64,000 nt of DNA from Gordonia sputi NBRC 100414 (GCF_000248055.1 NZ_BAFC01000051.1:1-64000); one strand, 5' to 3'; positions 11,597 through 22,178 are shown, numbered from the stretch's first letter. Notes: a model not told the origin generated them from the letters alone. Numbers and translations: made by a program.

Positions 11597-13141
11597 TCAG
11601 CCTGCCGGCGCGGGCTCGACGTCGGCGTCGGCCGGAGCATCGACGGTATTGCGACGCAGTTCGAGACTGTTGCTGGTCCAATCCCAGACCTGGTGGAACA
11701 GGTCGGCGTTGTCGGAGAGCTTCTTGCCGAACGACGGGATCATCTCGGTGAGCTTCGGCGTCCAGCGCTCGAAGTCGGCCGGGAAGCACTGCTCGAGCAC
11801 CGAGAGCATCGCCGGAACCGCCGTCGACGCACCGGGCGACGCGCCGAGCAAACCAGCGAGCGTGCCGTCTCCGGCAGCGACGACTGCCGTGCCGAACTCG
11901 AGCTTTCCGCCGACACCATCTTTGTTCTTACGGATAACCTGCACGCGCTGACCTGCGGTGATCAGCTCCCAGTCGTCGCCGATGGCGCGGGGCACGAACT
12001 CCCGCAGGGTGTCGACGCGGTCGGCGGAGCTCGCGGCGAGCTCGCCGATGAGGTACTTGAGCAGACCGAATTCCTGCGGTGCGATCGAGAGCATCGGCAG
12101 CACGTTGCCGGGCTTGACGGTGCTCAGCAGGTCCGTCATCTTGCCGCTCTTGAGGAACTTCGGCGACCATCCGGCGTACGGCCCGAACAGCAGACCCTGG
12201 CGATGGTTGATGACACGGGTGTCGAGGTGCGGCACCGACATCGGCGGCGCGCCGACGGCAGCCTGGCCGTACACCTTGGCGTGGTGCTCTTCGATGAGCT
12301 CGGGATTGTTGCAGCGGAAGAACTCGCCCGAGACCGGGAAGCCGCCGAAGCCCTTGGCTTCCTTGATGCCGGACTTCTGGAGCAGGTGCAGCGCACCGCC
12401 GCCCGCGCCGACGAACACGAACTTGGCGTGCACGGTCCACTTCTCGCCGGTACGGACGTTGCGTACCTTGACGATCCAGCTTCCGTCGGACTGCTTGCTC
12501 AGGTTGGTCACGGAGTGACCGAAGTAGATGTCGCCACCCTTGCCCACAAAGTTGAGGAGCTTCTGGGTGAGCGAACCGAAGTCGACGTCGGTGCCCTCGG
12601 TGAACCAGTTCAACGCGACCGGATCGGAGAAGTCACGACCCTGCGACATCAGTGGGAGTCGCGCGCTGAACTCGCCCGGATCGGTGATGTACTCCATGCC
12701 CTCGAAGAGAACCTCCTTCGAGAGCGCGTCGTAGCGCTTGCGGAGGTAGTCGACGCCCGCGTCGCCGTGAGTGAAGCTCACGTGCGGAATCGGATTGATG
12801 AACTCCGAAGGGCGGGAGATGATGTCGTTGTCGACCGCGTAGGCCCAGAACTGTCGAGAGACCTGGAACTGCTCGTTGATGGCGATCGCCTTGGTGATGT
12901 CGACGCCACCGTCTGCGGTCTTCGGGGTGTAGTTGAGCTCGCACAACGCCGAGTGGCCGGTGCCCGCGTTGTTCCACGGGTCACTGCTCTCTCCGGCCGC
13001 GGCATCGAGCCGTTCGAAGAGGCTGATCGTCCAGTCAGGCTGCACCTGCCGCAGCAGCGCACCGAGGGTGGCACTCATGATGCCGGCGCCCACGAGCGCA
13101 ACGTCCGTCTTGATCACCGATTCAGACAACTCGGACCCCAC
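11597..13141 (-). CDS. mqo: Malate:quinone oxidoreductase
   Basis: 514 residues from a GTG at 13141, chosen because GGAG sits 6 bp upstream. Upstream in-frame ATGs add about 48 residues not seen in the family. The FAD-binding motif [14 protein letters not shown] is at the start, with [39 protein letters not shown] and GEFFRCN blocks characteristic of Mqo. This peripheral membrane flavoprotein oxidises malate to oxaloacetate and reduces menaquinone, bypassing NAD-linked malate dehydrogenase. It is divergent from an alpha/beta-hydrolase gene; 164 bp separate the two starts. Confidence 0.93.
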   Translation of the reverse strand: MGSELSESVIKTDVALVGAGIMSATLGALLRQVQPDWTISLFERLDAAAGESSDPWNNAGTGHSALCELNYTPKTADGGVDITKAIAINEQFQVSRQFWAYAVDNDIISRPSEFINPIPHVSFTHGDAGVDYLRKRYDALSKEVLFEGMEYITDPGEFSARLPLMSQGRDFSDPVALNWFTEGTDVDFGSLTQKLLNFVGKGGDIYFGHSVTNLSKQSDGSWIVKVRNVRTGEKWTVHAKFVFVGAGGGALHLLQKSGIKEAKGFGGFPVSGEFFRCNNPELIEEHHAKVYGQAAVGAPPMSVPHLDTRVINHRQGLLFGPYAGWSPKFLKSGKMTDLLSTVKPGNVLPMLSIAPQEFGLLKYLIGELAASSADRVDTLREFVPRAIGDDWELITAGQRVQVIRKNKDGVGGKLEFGTAVVAAGDGTLAGLLGASPGASTAVPAMLSVLEQCFPADFERWTPKLTEMIPSFGKKLSDNADLFHQVWDWTSNSLELRRNTVDAPADADVEPAPAG

Positions 13142-13305
13142 TTCAGACTCCACTCGACAACACTGTCTTGTGTTGCGGAGGACGAATCCTCGTCCACGTC
13201 GACCATTGTTCCCCATGAGTGTGTGTGCGCCCGAATCGCCTCCGCCAAGTGTGGGCCGGATGACACTTGCGTGCGCGCGTCGCACGCGCCTTTACAGTGG
13301 AAATC

Positions 13306-14385
13306 GTGACTGTGTCCCCAGAGTCGGCCGCTCGGCAGTCGACCTCCTCGGTGCAAGACGGTTCCGCTGACCGCGATTCCGGTTGGCAACCCGACGGTTT
13401 CCTCGACCACTACGAGGTGCGGACGTTTGACCTCGGTCCCGACCCGGACGGCGAGGGTTCCATCACCGCGACCCTGGTTCGCAAGCCGACCGCCCCGGCG
13501 GCCGCAACCAAGGGCGCCGTCCTCTACGTCCACGGATTCACCGACTACTTCTTTCACGAGCCCCTCGCCGATCACTTCCACGACCGCGGGTACGCGTTCT
13601 ACGCGCTGGATCTACGCAAATGTGGACGGTCCCTGCTCGACGGGCAGACTCCGCATTTCGTCCGCGACCTCGCGGCCTACGACCTCGAGCTCGGACTCGC
13701 ACTCGACGCCATCGCCGACGACTTCACCCCTGACACGCCGGTCCTGGTCGCCGCGCACTCGACAGGCGGGTTGATCACCCCGCTGTGGCTCGATCGGCTC
13801 CGCGCCACATCGCCCGAGCGCCACGCACGCGTGTCCGGGCAGCTGCTCAACAGTCCGTGGCTCGACCTGCAGGGCAAGCCCGTGCTGCGCACCTACCCGG
13901 TGACAATGCTCATCAAAACCCTTGCAGCCGTGCGGCCGTTCGAGACACTCACCCGCGAACTCTCGGCGGCGTACGGAGAGAGCCTGCATGTCGACTCCCA
14001 CGGAGAGTGGGCATACGACCTCACGAAGAAGCCACTCGGCGGCTTCCCTGTCACGTTCGGATTCCTCAACGCGGTCCGCTCGGGTCAACGCCACCTTCAT
14101 CACGGCATCGACGTCGGAGTGCCGACGCTCGTATTGCGCTCGGACGCAACGAAGTTCGCCAAGAAGTATTCACCCGCCGTCGATGCGGCCGACGTCGTTC
14201 TCGACGTCACGCAGATCGCGCAGTGGAGCGGCAGCCTCGGCGGTCACGTCACGATCGCCCCCATCGCCGGTGCACGCCACGACGTGTTTCTGTCCGTCGA
14301 GTCGGCGCGCACACAGGCCTACACCGAGGTCGATCGGTGGCTCGACACCATCGTCGACCCCTCTCCCGCGAGGAGCGCATCGTGA
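13306..14385 (+). CDS. Alpha/beta hydrolase (lysophospholipase-like)
   Basis: 359 residues from the GTG at 13306; an ORF of 372 residues begins at 13267. [20 protein letters not shown] forms the oxyanion strand, AHSTGG carries the likely nucleophile Ser (an A-H-S-T-G variant of GxSxG), and the His near GARHDVFLS completes the triad. It resembles serine aminopeptidase/lysophospholipase-type hydrolases (Hydrolase_4). No signal peptide. Its stop overlaps the GTG of mycothione reductase (GTGA), so the two are coupled, as are Rv2854 and mtr in M. tuberculosis. The substrate is unknown. A TTTACAGT just before the start could be the -10 of a leaderless mRNA. Confidence 0.82.
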   Translation: MTVSPESAARQSTSSVQDGSADRDSGWQPDGFLDHYEVRTFDLGPDPDGEGSITATLVRKPTAPAAATKGAVLYVHGFTDYFFHEPLADHFHDRGYAFYALDLRKCGRSLLDGQTPHFVRDLAAYDLELGLALDAIADDFTPDTPVLVAAHSTGGLITPLWLDRLRATSPERHARVSGQLLNSPWLDLQGKPVLRTYPVTMLIKTLAAVRPFETLTRELSAAYGESLHVDSHGEWAYDLTKKPLGGFPVTFGFLNAVRSGQRHLHHGIDVGVPTLVLRSDATKFAKKYSPAVDAADVVLDVTQIAQWSGSLGGHVTIAPIAGARHDVFLSVESARTQAYTEVDRWLDTIVDPSPARSAS

Positions 14386-15797
14386 CCGCATCACACGACA
14401 CCCGATCAGCCACGCAGACAGTCGATCTCGCCATCATCGGGAGCGGAAGCGGTAACTCGATTCCCGACGACCGCTTCGCCGAGAAGCAGATTGCCATCTT
14501 CGAGGAGGGCATCTACGGCGGCACCTGCCTCAATGTCGGGTGCATCCCGACGAAGATGTTCGTCTACCCCGCAGAGATCGCCGACATCGCCTCCGACGGT
14601 GACCGTTTCGGCGTTCATTCCCGGGTCGAGGGCGTCGACTGGCCGGCGATTCGCGACAGGGTGTTCGGGCGGATCGATCCCATCTCGACCGGCGGGCTGC
14701 AGTACCGCGAACTCGAATGCGACAACATCACCGTGTACGACTCGCACGTCGAATTCGACGGCCGCGACGACGACGGGCTGTACCGACTCGTGACCGCCGA
14801 CGCGTTGGTACTCGCCCGCGAGGTGGTGATCGCGGCGGGTTCACGTCCGGTGATACCGGCGGGCATCACCGAGTCGGGCGTCACCTACCACACGAACAAC
14901 GACGTGATGCGACTCCCCGACCTTCCGCGACGCATGATCATCCTCGGAAGTGGTTACATCGCAGCCGAATTCGCGCACGTCTTCGGCTCGCTCGGCACAC
15001 AGGTCACGATCCTGGCGCGCGGTCCGAGGCTGCTCCGCAAACTCGACGCCGAGCTGTCGACACGGTTCACCGACATCGCGAGCGCCAAGTGGGACGTTCG
15101 GCTCGAGCGCGACCTGGTCTCGGCCGAGAATCTTGCAGACGGCGGGGTCCGACTCACCCTCGGCGACGACGAGATCGTCGAAGCCGACGTCCTTCTCGTG
15201 GCGACCGGGCGAGTATCCAACGGAGACCGACTCGGCATCGAGACGATCGGCCTCGACCTGACCGACGACGGTCGGGTCGACGTGGATTCGCACGGTCGTA
15301 CCGGTGCGCGTGGGGTGTGGGCACTCGGCGACGTGAGTTCGCCGTTCCAGCTCAAGCATGTGGCCAATCACGAGGAACGCGTGGTGGCCACCAATCTGCT
15401 CAAGGGTTGGGACGCACCAGATCTCGACACCTTCCAGCACGACGTGGTGCCCGCGGCTGTGTTCACCCACCCGCAGGTTGCGGCGGTGGGCATGACCGAG
15501 TTCGAAGCACGCGACGGCGGCCACAACATCGCGGTCAAGGTGCAGGAGTTCGGCGACGTCGCATACGGCTGGGCGATGGAGGACACGACCAGCGCATGCA
15601 AGGTCATCGCCGACCGCGCGACCCACCGCTTGCTCGGAGTCCACATCATCGGCCCACAGGCGCCGACGCTCATCCAGCCTGCGATCCAGGCGATGAGCTT
15701 CGGCCTCGGCGTCGAAGAGATGGCGCGCGGTCAGTACTGGATTCACCCGGCCATGCCGGAGGTTCTGGAGAACGCGCTGCTCGGCTTGGAGTTCTGA
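14382..15797 (+). CDS. mtr: Mycothione reductase
   Basis: 471 residues from the GTG at 14382, with GAGGAG upstream. It is a pyridine nucleotide-disulfide oxidoreductase: FAD-binding GSGSGN at 20-25, redox-active disulfide C49-x4-C54 in [16 protein letters not shown](P)H-binding [17 protein letters not shown], and the C-terminal [15 protein letters not shown] that supplies the catalytic His-Glu. The missing usual glycine-rich pattern ahead of the cysteines (GNSIPDDRF) is typical of mycothione reductases rather than dihydrolipoamide dehydrogenase. It reduces mycothiol disulfide with NADPH. It confirms a mycothiol-making actinobacterium. Confidence 0.93.
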   Translation: MTASHDTRSATQTVDLAIIGSGSGNSIPDDRFAEKQIAIFEEGIYGGTCLNVGCIPTKMFVYPAEIADIASDGDRFGVHSRVEGVDWPAIRDRVFGRIDPISTGGLQYRELECDNITVYDSHVEFDGRDDDGLYRLVTADALVLAREVVIAAGSRPVIPAGITESGVTYHTNNDVMRLPDLPRRMIILGSGYIAAEFAHVFGSLGTQVTILARGPRLLRKLDAELSTRFTDIASAKWDVRLERDLVSAENLADGGVRLTLGDDEIVEADVLLVATGRVSNGDRLGIETIGLDLTDDGRVDVDSHGRTGARGVWALGDVSSPFQLKHVANHEERVVATNLLKGWDAPDLDTFQHDVVPAAVFTHPQVAAVGMTEFEARDGGHNIAVKVQEFGDVAYGWAMEDTTSACKVIADRATHRLLGVHIIGPQAPTLIQPAIQAMSFGLGVEEMARGQYWIHPAMPEVLENALLGLEF

Positions 15798-15811
15798 GGC
15801 GAGAAAATCTC

Positions 15812-15901
15812 GTCAGAACACCACCGAGCGCAGCGAGGTTTGTCAGAACACCACCGAGCGCAGCGAGGTTTGTCAGAACACCGCCGAGCGCAGCGCGATC
15901 T
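15812..15901. repeat. 30-bp tandem duplication of the 3' end of the downstream hydrolase gene
   Basis: The 30-bp unit begins gtcagaacaccaccgagcg at 15812 and 15842, and a third, diverged unit begins at 15872. The third unit is the last codons and stop of the minus-strand alpha/beta-hydrolase gene (EIALRSAVF then TGA). The other two copies therefore lie just after the stop, in the convergent gap to mycothione reductase. The shared part includes the motif cgagcgcagcgag. Confidence 0.85.
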
Positions 15902-16709
15902 CGCTGGCCAACTCCTTCGCGGCCTTCTGCGGAATCCAGTGGTCGATGCCGGGCAGTTCACAGAACCGGTAGTCGCCGTAGACGTAGCGGCCACTCCCCT
16001 GCGCCTGCGCCCGGCCGAGGGCGGTGTCGCCGTCGCTCCACACCAAGGTGGTGGGGATCTCGATCGGCGGGCACGAGAGCGTCGCGGCGACGTCGCCGGT
16101 GAAATTGGCGCGATACCAGTTGAGTCCCGCCGTGAGCGCCCCCGGTTCGAGCAGCGGTGCCAGTTCTTCGGCCGTCACACCTGCGCGACGCAGCAGCACC
16201 CCGTCACGCGCCAGGAGCATCTCCTCGGCACCCTCGGCGATGAAATCCTTGATGTACGCCGACTTCTCGCGCTGATCGTCGACGGCGTCCGGGTCTTTGA
16301 TCGCATCACGCATCGCCGACGGATGGCCCGTGCTCGCCACGACCAGGCCGGTGAACCGGTCGGGGTGCTTACCTGCGAGGTGCCAGGCGACGATTCCACC
16401 CCAGTCGTGACCGACGAGAATCGCGTACGGCACGTCGAGCGCATCGAGTACGCCGAGTGCGTCGTCGACGAGTGCCTCGAGCCGGTAGGCCTCGACTCCC
16501 TCGGGACGCGCGCCGGGGCTGTAGCCGCGCTGATCGACCTGGATGGTCCGCAGGCCCGACTCGTGCAGGCGGTCGGCGACGTCGTCGTAGCAGGAGCTGT
16601 TCACCGGGAAGCCATGCAACAGCAGCACCCACGGGCCGCGGTCAGGACCGCCGACGCGGACGTCGAAGGTCAGGTCGCCGACTGTGATCTCGCGCCGCTC
16701 AGTTTCCAC
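15873..16709 (-). CDS. Alpha/beta hydrolase, epoxide-hydrolase/haloalkane-dehalogenase-like
   Basis: 278 residues. LLHGFPVNSSCYDDV (HGFP oxyanion motif), VDQRGYSPGARP, and VGHDWGG with Asp in the nucleophile position match the epoxide hydrolase and dehalogenase branch. The acid is probably the Asp in SDGDTALG, and the base His is in PGIDHWIPQKA. No signal peptide. The physiological substrate is unknown. It converges on mycothione reductase, and its last codons are present in extra copies beyond the stop. Confidence 0.87.
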   Translation of the reverse strand: METERREITVGDLTFDVRVGGPDRGPWVLLLHGFPVNSSCYDDVADRLHESGLRTIQVDQRGYSPGARPEGVEAYRLEALVDDALGVLDALDVPYAILVGHDWGGIVAWHLAGKHPDRFTGLVVASTGHPSAMRDAIKDPDAVDDQREKSAYIKDFIAEGAEEMLLARDGVLLRRAGVTAEELAPLLEPGALTAGLNWYRANFTGDVAATLSCPPIEIPTTLVWSDGDTALGRAQAQGSGRYVYGDYRFCELPGIDHWIPQKAAKELASEIALRSAVF

Positions 16710-16807
16710 TCCACCAACCCTAGCGGCGGGACCGCCGATGAATCACCGGGTTGAGCCGGGTCACAGGTTGCAAATCTCACTGCTTCCGGACCCGCTGCCC
16801 CCGACGT

Positions 16808-18367
16808 TCACCGGTGCCCGTCCAGGTAGTGGGCAATCGTCGGCGCTCGTCGCGTTGCGCCGCCGCCGATGATGTCGCAGATCGCGGCCATATCGAGGTG
16901 CGCTGTCACCAGATCTGCCATGAGATCGAGCTGCCTGCCCCGGATCGCGGCGACGTCGGTATCACCTGCCGGTTCAAAATACTTACCCGCGCCTGCGGCG
17001 ACCTCGCGCAGGTAGTTGCGCCGGAACTCATTCGACGCCAACAGCCCGTGCCAATGCGTGCCCCGGACCGCGCCGCGGCGGGCACCCTCCGGCCCCTGCA
17101 GGGCATCGTCGATCCACGACGCCTCCGACGAGTCGACGACCCTGCCGTGATGGATCTCGTACCCGGTGACCTCGACGCCGTCGACGACGCCGGTCGCCGT
17201 GCGCAGCACCTTCTCGGGCTCGAATCGGACGTCGACGTCGAGCAGACCGAGACCGTCGACGACGGCCGTACCGGCTGATTCGACCGGGTCGACGATCCGT
17301 CTGCCCAACATCTGGAAGCCACCGCAAATACCGAGGATCGCGCCATGCCGTGCCGCGCGTTCGGACAGCGCGACGTCGAGTCGGCGTTCACGAAGCCACG
17401 CGAGGTCGGACACCGTCGCGCGCGTTCCCGGTACGACGACCAGGTCGGCGGTGCGCACCGACGTCGGGTCGGCGACCCAGGTGACATCGACACCCGGTTC
17501 GCAGGCAAGCGCCTCGACGTCGGTGGAGTTCGAGATGCGTGGCAACCGGATGGCGGCGACCGTCAGCCGCTCGGACGCGCCCGAACCCTCACTGCGTGCG
17601 CCTGCGGCTTCGGGCGGACCGACCCTGCGTCCCACCGGCGCGGCCAACGAGTCCTCGGCGTCGATCCACAGATCGTCGACAAACGGGAGCACGCCCAGCG
17701 TCGGGCGACCGGTCAGCGCGCTCAGGGTGTCCAGGCCGGGATCGAGGATCGACTGATCGCCGCGGAACTTGTTGATCACGTACCCGGCGATCAACGCCTG
17801 GTCGTCGGGATCAAGGAGTGCGGTGGTGCCGAACAGGTGCGCGAGCGATCCGCCGCGGTCGATATCGGACACGAGAATCACCGGTAGGTCTGCCGATCGC
17901 GCGAGACCCATGTTGGCGATGTCGGAGTCGCGGAGGTTGATCTCGGCGACCGATCCGGCGCCTTCACACATGACGACGTCGAATTCTGCACGCAGAGAGG
18001 CGAGTTCGTCGGCGACCACCTCACGCAGCTCCGCTCGGCGGGTGAGGTAGTCACGGGCTCCCACATCGCCCGCAGGTCTGCCACGGACCACGACATGCGA
18101 ACGTCGGTCGCTTCCCGGTTTCAGCAGCACCGGGTTGAATCGAGTCGACGGTGCGAGTCCGCATGCCGTGGCCTGCAACGCCTGCGCACGACCGATCTCA
18201 CCGCCATCGAGCGTGACGACCGAATTGTTGGACATGTTCTGCGCCTTGAACGGCGCGACGCGCACGCCCTCGCGCACGAGCGCTCGACACAGTCCGGCCA
18301 CGACGAGGCTCTTGCCCGCGTCGGAACTCGTACCCCCGACGAGGAGCGCTCCGCGTAACTCCCTCAC
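16808..18367 (-). CDS. cobQ: Cobyric acid synthase
   Basis: 519 residues, normal family length. The P-loop [18 protein letters not shown] opens the protein, followed by [12 protein letters not shown], both strongly diagnostic, and the C-terminal glutaminase has [10 protein letters not shown] with the nucleophile Cys. It amidates the b, d, e and g side chains of adenosyl-cobyrinate diamide. It starts 4 bp after the stop of the HxlR-family gene on the same strand, so the two are probably co-transcribed and cobQ may fall under that regulator's promoter. It is separated from cobO/cobB by about 7.8 kb. Confidence 0.94.
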   Translation of the reverse strand: MRELRGALLVGGTSSDAGKSLVVAGLCRALVREGVRVAPFKAQNMSNNSVVTLDGGEIGRAQALQATACGLAPSTRFNPVLLKPGSDRRSHVVVRGRPAGDVGARDYLTRRAELREVVADELASLRAEFDVVMCEGAGSVAEINLRDSDIANMGLARSADLPVILVSDIDRGGSLAHLFGTTALLDPDDQALIAGYVINKFRGDQSILDPGLDTLSALTGRPTLGVLPFVDDLWIDAEDSLAAPVGRRVGPPEAAGARSEGSGASERLTVAAIRLPRISNSTDVEALACEPGVDVTWVADPTSVRTADLVVVPGTRATVSDLAWLRERRLDVALSERAARHGAILGICGGFQMLGRRIVDPVESAGTAVVDGLGLLDVDVRFEPEKVLRTATGVVDGVEVTGYEIHHGRVVDSSEASWIDDALQGPEGARRGAVRGTHWHGLLASNEFRRNYLREVAAGAGKYFEPAGDTDVAAIRGRQLDLMADLVTAHLDMAAICDIIGGGATRRAPTIAHYLDGHR

Positions 18368-18371
18368 CGGC

Positions 18372-18770
18372 TCACCCTATCGGGGCGCTCCCGTCGGTCC
18401 GCCTCGGCGCGAGATCGTCGTCGAAGCGTCGGTGCGCGTCCTCGACATCGGGGACGTGATCCTCCGCCCATGCCCGCACGGCCGCCAGCGGCACCAACAG
18501 CGACCGACCGAGATCGGTGAGCTGGTACTCCACATGCGGCGGCTGACCACCGAAGTCGAGACGGTCGACGAGTCCGTCGTAGTTCAGGGCGCGCAGGGTT
18601 TCCGTCAACACCTTCGGGGTGATGCCCTCGATATGCGCCTTGAGCGCACTGAACCGCATCGGGCCGTCGGAGAGCGCGGTGACGACGAACACCGTCCAGC
18701 GCGCCCCGATCCGGTGCAGCACAACCCGACTCGGACACGTCGCTGCCATCACGTCGTACGCCTTGGCCAT
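18372..18770 (-). CDS. HxlR-family transcriptional regulator
   Basis: 132 residues. It is a winged helix-turn-helix of the HxlR/MarR-like type: [51 protein letters not shown] is the recognisable core, with a single Cys at residue 12 as in redox- or aldehyde-sensing members. It is divergent from a short-chain dehydrogenase gene, and a 12-bp palindrome lies between the two. It is 4 bp upstream of cobQ on the same strand. It probably controls the divergent dehydrogenase and itself. Confidence 0.9.
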   Translation of the reverse strand: MAKAYDVMAATCPSRVVLHRIGARWTVFVVTALSDGPMRFSALKAHIEGITPKVLTETLRALNYDGLVDRLDFGGQPPHVEYQLTDLGRSLLVPLAAVRAWAEDHVPDVEDAHRRFDDDLAPRRTDGSAPIG

Positions 18771-18844
18771 CTCTTTCCTCTCACCGCAGTTCGCGCTCCC
18801 GGCACCGCTAGACGCCTCGATCTGCGCTGGTCGTCGACGATTTC

Positions 18845-18873
18845 GTTGAAGATACCGGTATCAAATCCATACC
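18845..18873. promoter_or_regulatory. Palindromic operator in the SDR promoter
   Basis: GATACCGGTATC at 18851-18862 is a perfect 12-bp palindrome. It lies in the 17-bp spacer between a TTGAAG (-35-like, 18845-18850) and CATACC (-10-like, 18868-18873) on the plus strand, ahead of the SDR start at 18914. A second ATACCG half-site follows. A bound HxlR regulator there would block the SDR promoter. Confidence 0.55.
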
Positions 18874-18913
18874 GTTGTCGGTGTTCAGCTTACCGATCTG
18901 AAGGGACCACGCC

Positions 18914-19633
18914 ATGAGCGCACAACTGTCCGGAACCACCGTCCTCGTCGTCGGCGGTGCCAAGAACCTCGGTCTGGCGATCGCACGCCGAGCCGACGCC
19001 GCCGGAGCGTCGGTGATCATCGGCGCGCGTGACATCGATTCCGCCGAGAAGGCGGCTGCAGAGCTGCGCGACGCACGCGGGATCGCGTTGGACGTCACCG
19101 ACGAACAGTCGATCGCCGCAGCCGCCGCCGAACTCGGGGCCGTCGACCACATCGTGAGTACCGCAGCGGCACATCACAATGTGCCCGTCGCCGAACTCGA
19201 TCACGATGCGACGGCCAGGGCGTTCGACGCCAAAGTGATCGGACCGATGTTACTGGCCAAGCATTTTGCGCCGCAGATACCGCCGAGCGGATCGATCACC
19301 CTGTTCTCCGGTGTTGCCGCATGGAAGCCCGCGCCGGGCTACTCGGTCATGGGCATCACGAACGGAGCGGTCTCGTTCGCGGTCAGCCATCTGGCCAATG
19401 AACTGAAACCCATTCGCGTGAACGCGATCTCGCCCGGAATCATCGACTCCGGAACCTGGGACGCGATGCCCGACGCCGACCGAAGCGCGTTCTTCGACGG
19501 CGTCGCGGGAGGCAATCTCGCCGGGCGCGTCGGCACCGTCGACGACATCGTCGACGCCGCCGAATGGTTGCTCACCGCAGGATTCGTCTCCGGGGAGACC
19601 ATCCACGTCGAAGGCGGGGCGCGCAGCGCCTGA
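18914..19633 (+). CDS. Short-chain dehydrogenase/reductase-like protein lacking the catalytic Lys
   Basis: 239 residues. The NAD(P)-binding motif GGAKNLGLAIARR and an LDVTD strand place it in the SDR superfamily. SGSITLFSG supplies the usual Ser. The active-site Tyr lies in GYSVMGITNGAV, but the Lys expected four residues after Tyr is Gly. Together with TAAAH in place of NNAG, this suggests an altered or lost oxidoreductase activity. ISPGIIDSGTW and ETIHVEGGARSA are otherwise normal. It is divergent from and probably regulated by the HxlR protein. Its role could be in aldehyde or quinone detoxification. Confidence 0.85.
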   Translation: MSAQLSGTTVLVVGGAKNLGLAIARRADAAGASVIIGARDIDSAEKAAAELRDARGIALDVTDEQSIAAAAAELGAVDHIVSTAAAHHNVPVAELDHDATARAFDAKVIGPMLLAKHFAPQIPPSGSITLFSGVAAWKPAPGYSVMGITNGAVSFAVSHLANELKPIRVNAISPGIIDSGTWDAMPDADRSAFFDGVAGGNLAGRVGTVDDIVDAAEWLLTAGFVSGETIHVEGGARSA

Positions 19634-19661
19634 TCGGCGCACACCAGCGTCCCACACGCAG

Positions 19662-20675
19662 TCAGTGGGCGTCGGCGATGATCGAGCGCTGCTTGTTGAA
19701 CATCGTCGCGAGGTTTCCGGTGGTTTCCGAACTCGTTGTCGACGCGGTGGAGGTGCCGAACACGTCGTACTGCTCGATGAACACCACACCGCGCTCGACG
19801 CCGATCACCATCGCCGAAGCAAACTTGAGTGTGGACTGAACATCGTCGGCCGAGCTTGTGATGGTCATCGCATGGTAGGAACCGTTGATGCCGGAGATCG
19901 TCAGTGGTGTGACGTTGATGTGGACTTCCGTGCTGGTACCGAAGCCCGTCACCGTCGCCGTGAAGGTCTCGCAGGTGCTCCTGAGTTGCTCGAGGTCGGA
20001 CGTCAACTGGGGATCCGCAGACTTCTCGACTGATGCCGAGTAGCTGGCCAACGACCCTGACGCGAGATCGCCGAGTGTCTGCATCCGCGCGGCACCGTCG
20101 CCACTGGCGGAACTACCGTAGGCCAATCGTTTGCATTCCGGCTTGTCCACGGTGAGCGAGTAGTCGGTTTTGTCCTTCTCGCCTGACTCGCCATTCGAAT
20201 CGGCGAAAGTGCCTCCCGCAGCGGGGAAATCGGACTGAGGTAGGAGCAACGCGGCGGCTGTGGCCGTCGGCATCGGCTTCCCGCGCTCGCCGCCGAGTGT
20301 GAATACCAAAACCACAGCAACGATCATCACCACGACGATCACCGCAACCGCGCCGGCCGCGATCCACCATCCCTTCCCCGTCCGACGCTGCGGCCCGGGC
20401 GGAGTGCCGCCCTGCTGCGGGGCGTACGGATTGCCGGGCTGGCCGGGGTACCCGGGATAGCCCGCAACGGTCGCGCCGAAGGGGGTTTGAGCGTTCTGGG
20501 GATGACCGAACTGGGGTTGGCTGTGTTGCGGCTGGCCGTACGGGGTTTGACCGAACTGGGGATGGCCGTATTGCGGCTGGCCGTATGGGGTTTGGCCGTA
20601 TTGCGGTTGACCGTATTGCGGTTGACCATCCTGCGGTGGACCGTATTGCGGTTGACCGCATGGGGGCTGGCCCAC
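19662..20675 (-). CDS. Membrane-anchored protein with Gln/Pro/Tyr/Gly repeats and PknH-like outer domain
   Basis: 337 residues from the GTG at 20675, chosen for AGGAG seven bases upstream. Residues 2-67 are pentapeptide-like GQPQY/GQTPY/GHPQF repeats, cytoplasmic. Gly/Pro sequence, a basic segment and one transmembrane helix (about 104-127) follow, then an outer domain of about 200 residues with single Cys residues near 170 and 244 that could pair. The outer part has the look of the PknH-type sensor domain (LLLPQSDFPAAGG, then a long central strand, then FIEQYDVFG). The ligand is unknown. It is tail-to-tail with the SDR gene. A structural or sensor role in the envelope is inference. Confidence 0.7.
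   Translation of the reverse strand: MGQPPCGQPQYGPPQDGQPQYGQPQYGQTPYGQPQYGHPQFGQTPYGQPQHSQPQFGHPQNAQTPFGATVAGYPGYPGQPGNPYAPQQGGTPPGPQRRTGKGWWIAAGAVAVIVVVMIVAVVLVFTLGGERGKPMPTATAAALLLPQSDFPAAGGTFADSNGESGEKDKTDYSLTVDKPECKRLAYGSSASGDGAARMQTLGDLASGSLASYSASVEKSADPQLTSDLEQLRSTCETFTATVTGFGTSTEVHINVTPLTISGINGSYHAMTITSSADDVQSTLKFASAMVIGVERGVVFIEQYDVFGTSTASTTSSETTGNLATMFNKQRSIIADAH
20474..20672 (-). repeat. 15-bp coding repeat (GQPQY pentapeptides)
   Basis: About thirteen imperfect 15-bp units encode GQPQY, GQTPY, GHPQF and related pentapeptides at the start of the membrane protein. The reading frame stays open through every unit, so copy-number changes would be in-frame. Confidence 0.8.
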
Positions 20676-20727
20676 GTCTCGACTCCTCACACCATCACAA
20701 GCGCCATCGCCTGATCCGGGCGAAACA

Positions 20728-21591
20728 CTACGCGTCGGGAATCGTCAGAACCTCGGCGCCGTCGTCGGTGACGACGAGCGTGTGCTCGAACTGTGCGGTC
20801 CACTTCTTGTCTGCGGTGACGACGGTCCAGCCGTCGTCCCACATCTCCCACGGCAGGCCGCCGAGGTTGATCATCGGTTCGATCGTGAACACCATGCCGG
20901 GTTCGATCACGGTGTCGACGTTGGGCTGGTCGTAGTGCAGCACGACGAGCCCGTTGTGGAACGTCTCGCCGATCCCGTGTCCGGTGAAATCACGAACGAC
21001 GGTGTAGCCGAACCTGTTGGCGTAGGCCTCGATCACCCGTCCGATGACGTTGAGCTCGCGACCGGGCTTGACCGCCTTGATCGCTCGCTCGGTGGCGATT
21101 CTGGTGCGCTCCACCAGATCCCGCACCTCCTGCGAGACATCGCCCGCCAGGAACGTCGCATTGGTGTCGCCGTGCGCGCCGTCGATGTACGCGGTCACGT
21201 CGATGTTCACGATGTCGCCGTCTTCGATGACCGTCGAATCGGGGATGCCGTGACAGATGACCTCGTTGAGAGATGTGCAGCACGACTTGGGAAAGTCTTT
21301 GTAGCCCAACGTCGATGGGTATGCACCGTGGTCGATCATGTACTCGTGTGCAATTCGGTCGAGTTCGTCGGTCGTGACACCGGGGGCCACAGCCTTGCCC
21401 GCCTCGGCGAGCGCGTTGGCGGCGATCTTCGACGCCACACGAACCTTCTCGATGACCTCGGGGCTCTGCACCCACGGCTCGTGGCCCTCGTTGACGGTCG
21501 GCTTCCACACATATTCGGGACGCTCGATGGAGTCGGGCACCTGACGGAGGGGTGTCGGCTTTCCTGGTCGAAGAGCAGTGCGCACGGTCAT
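20728..21591 (-). CDS. map: Methionine aminopeptidase, type I
   Basis: 287 residues. It shows the metal ligands of the pita-bread fold: [21 protein letters not shown] (two Asp), GHGIG (His), TIEPM (Glu) and QFEHTLVV (Glu). An N-terminal extension of about 40 residues with EYVWKP and a Pro/Trp segment resembles the SH3-binding linker of mycobacterial MapB (Rv2861c). It removes the initiator Met from new proteins. TGGAGG precedes the ATG, which overlaps the stop of the zeta-toxin-like gene by ATGA. An essential gene is thus coupled to a toxin-antitoxin pair. Confidence 0.93.
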   Translation of the reverse strand: MTVRTALRPGKPTPLRQVPDSIERPEYVWKPTVNEGHEPWVQSPEVIEKVRVASKIAANALAEAGKAVAPGVTTDELDRIAHEYMIDHGAYPSTLGYKDFPKSCCTSLNEVICHGIPDSTVIEDGDIVNIDVTAYIDGAHGDTNATFLAGDVSQEVRDLVERTRIATERAIKAVKPGRELNVIGRVIEAYANRFGYTVVRDFTGHGIGETFHNGLVVLHYDQPNVDTVIEPGMVFTIEPMINLGGLPWEMWDDGWTVVTADKKWTAQFEHTLVVTDDGAEVLTIPDA

Positions 21592-22178
21592 ACCTCCAGA
21601 CTAGGCTCCGTGATCTCGACCAGTTCGTGGGGCGCCCACGACGGCCACTGCGCGGTGCCCGCGTGGTCGCCGTCGACGAAGCGCGCGACGATCCGCGTGA
21701 TGTCGGGAGCCGAGTTGTCGTACACGGTCGCGTGATCGACCATGCCGATCGCGGCAGACACCAGAGCCCACAGCCGCGTATACCTGCCGCGGATCTTGTC
21801 CTCCGGCACGAAATGCCCGCCTTCGACGACCCGTTCGGCGACACGTGCCACCGACAGATCGACGGGAACGAGTACGACGTGGAGGACCACGACGTAGCCC
21901 GATCGTCGCGCACGGGTGATCAGGTGCAGCTTCGACGGATGAGAGAAGACGGTCTCGGCGACGAACGACTCGCCCTGCTCGATCAGCGTCTCGCGGATCG
22001 TCGAGGCGATCCGGGCTGCCTCATAGGAGTGCGCCTCGGGGGCGTCGGGCCAGCGCTCGCGGGCGATCACGTCGGCATTGACGAACACGCTGCCCGGTAG
22101 GAGCGGCGCGAGGCGCTGCTCGACGAACGTCGTCTTACCAGCACCGTTCGGCCCGACGACGAGGTCGAGCCGCTTCAC
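21588..22178 (-). CDS. Zeta-toxin-like P-loop kinase
   Basis: 196 residues. Walker [10 protein letters not shown] at 9-17, [25 protein letters not shown] and ETVFSHPSK match the zeta-toxin/AAA_33 family. Classic zeta toxins phosphorylate UDP-N-acetylglucosamine and block cell-wall synthesis. Chromosomal relatives of this short type are usually found with a ParD-like partner, exactly as here. It overlaps the antitoxin gene (ATGA at 22175-22178) and the map gene downstream (ATGA). Real toxicity is not proven by sequence; a housekeeping kinase is the alternative. Confidence 0.83.
   Translation of the reverse strand: MKRLDLVVGPNGAGKTTFVEQRLAPLLPGSVFVNADVIARERWPDAPEAHSYEAARIASTIRETLIEQGESFVAETVFSHPSKLHLITRARRSGYVVVLHVVLVPVDLSVARVAERVVEGGHFVPEDKIRGRYTRLWALVSAAIGMVDHATVYDNSAPDITRIVARFVDGDHAGTAQWPSWAPHELVEITEPSLEV

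Noticed and set aside
11693-13309. Plus-strand ORF of 538 codons
   Set aside because: Antisense to mqo, which is certain.
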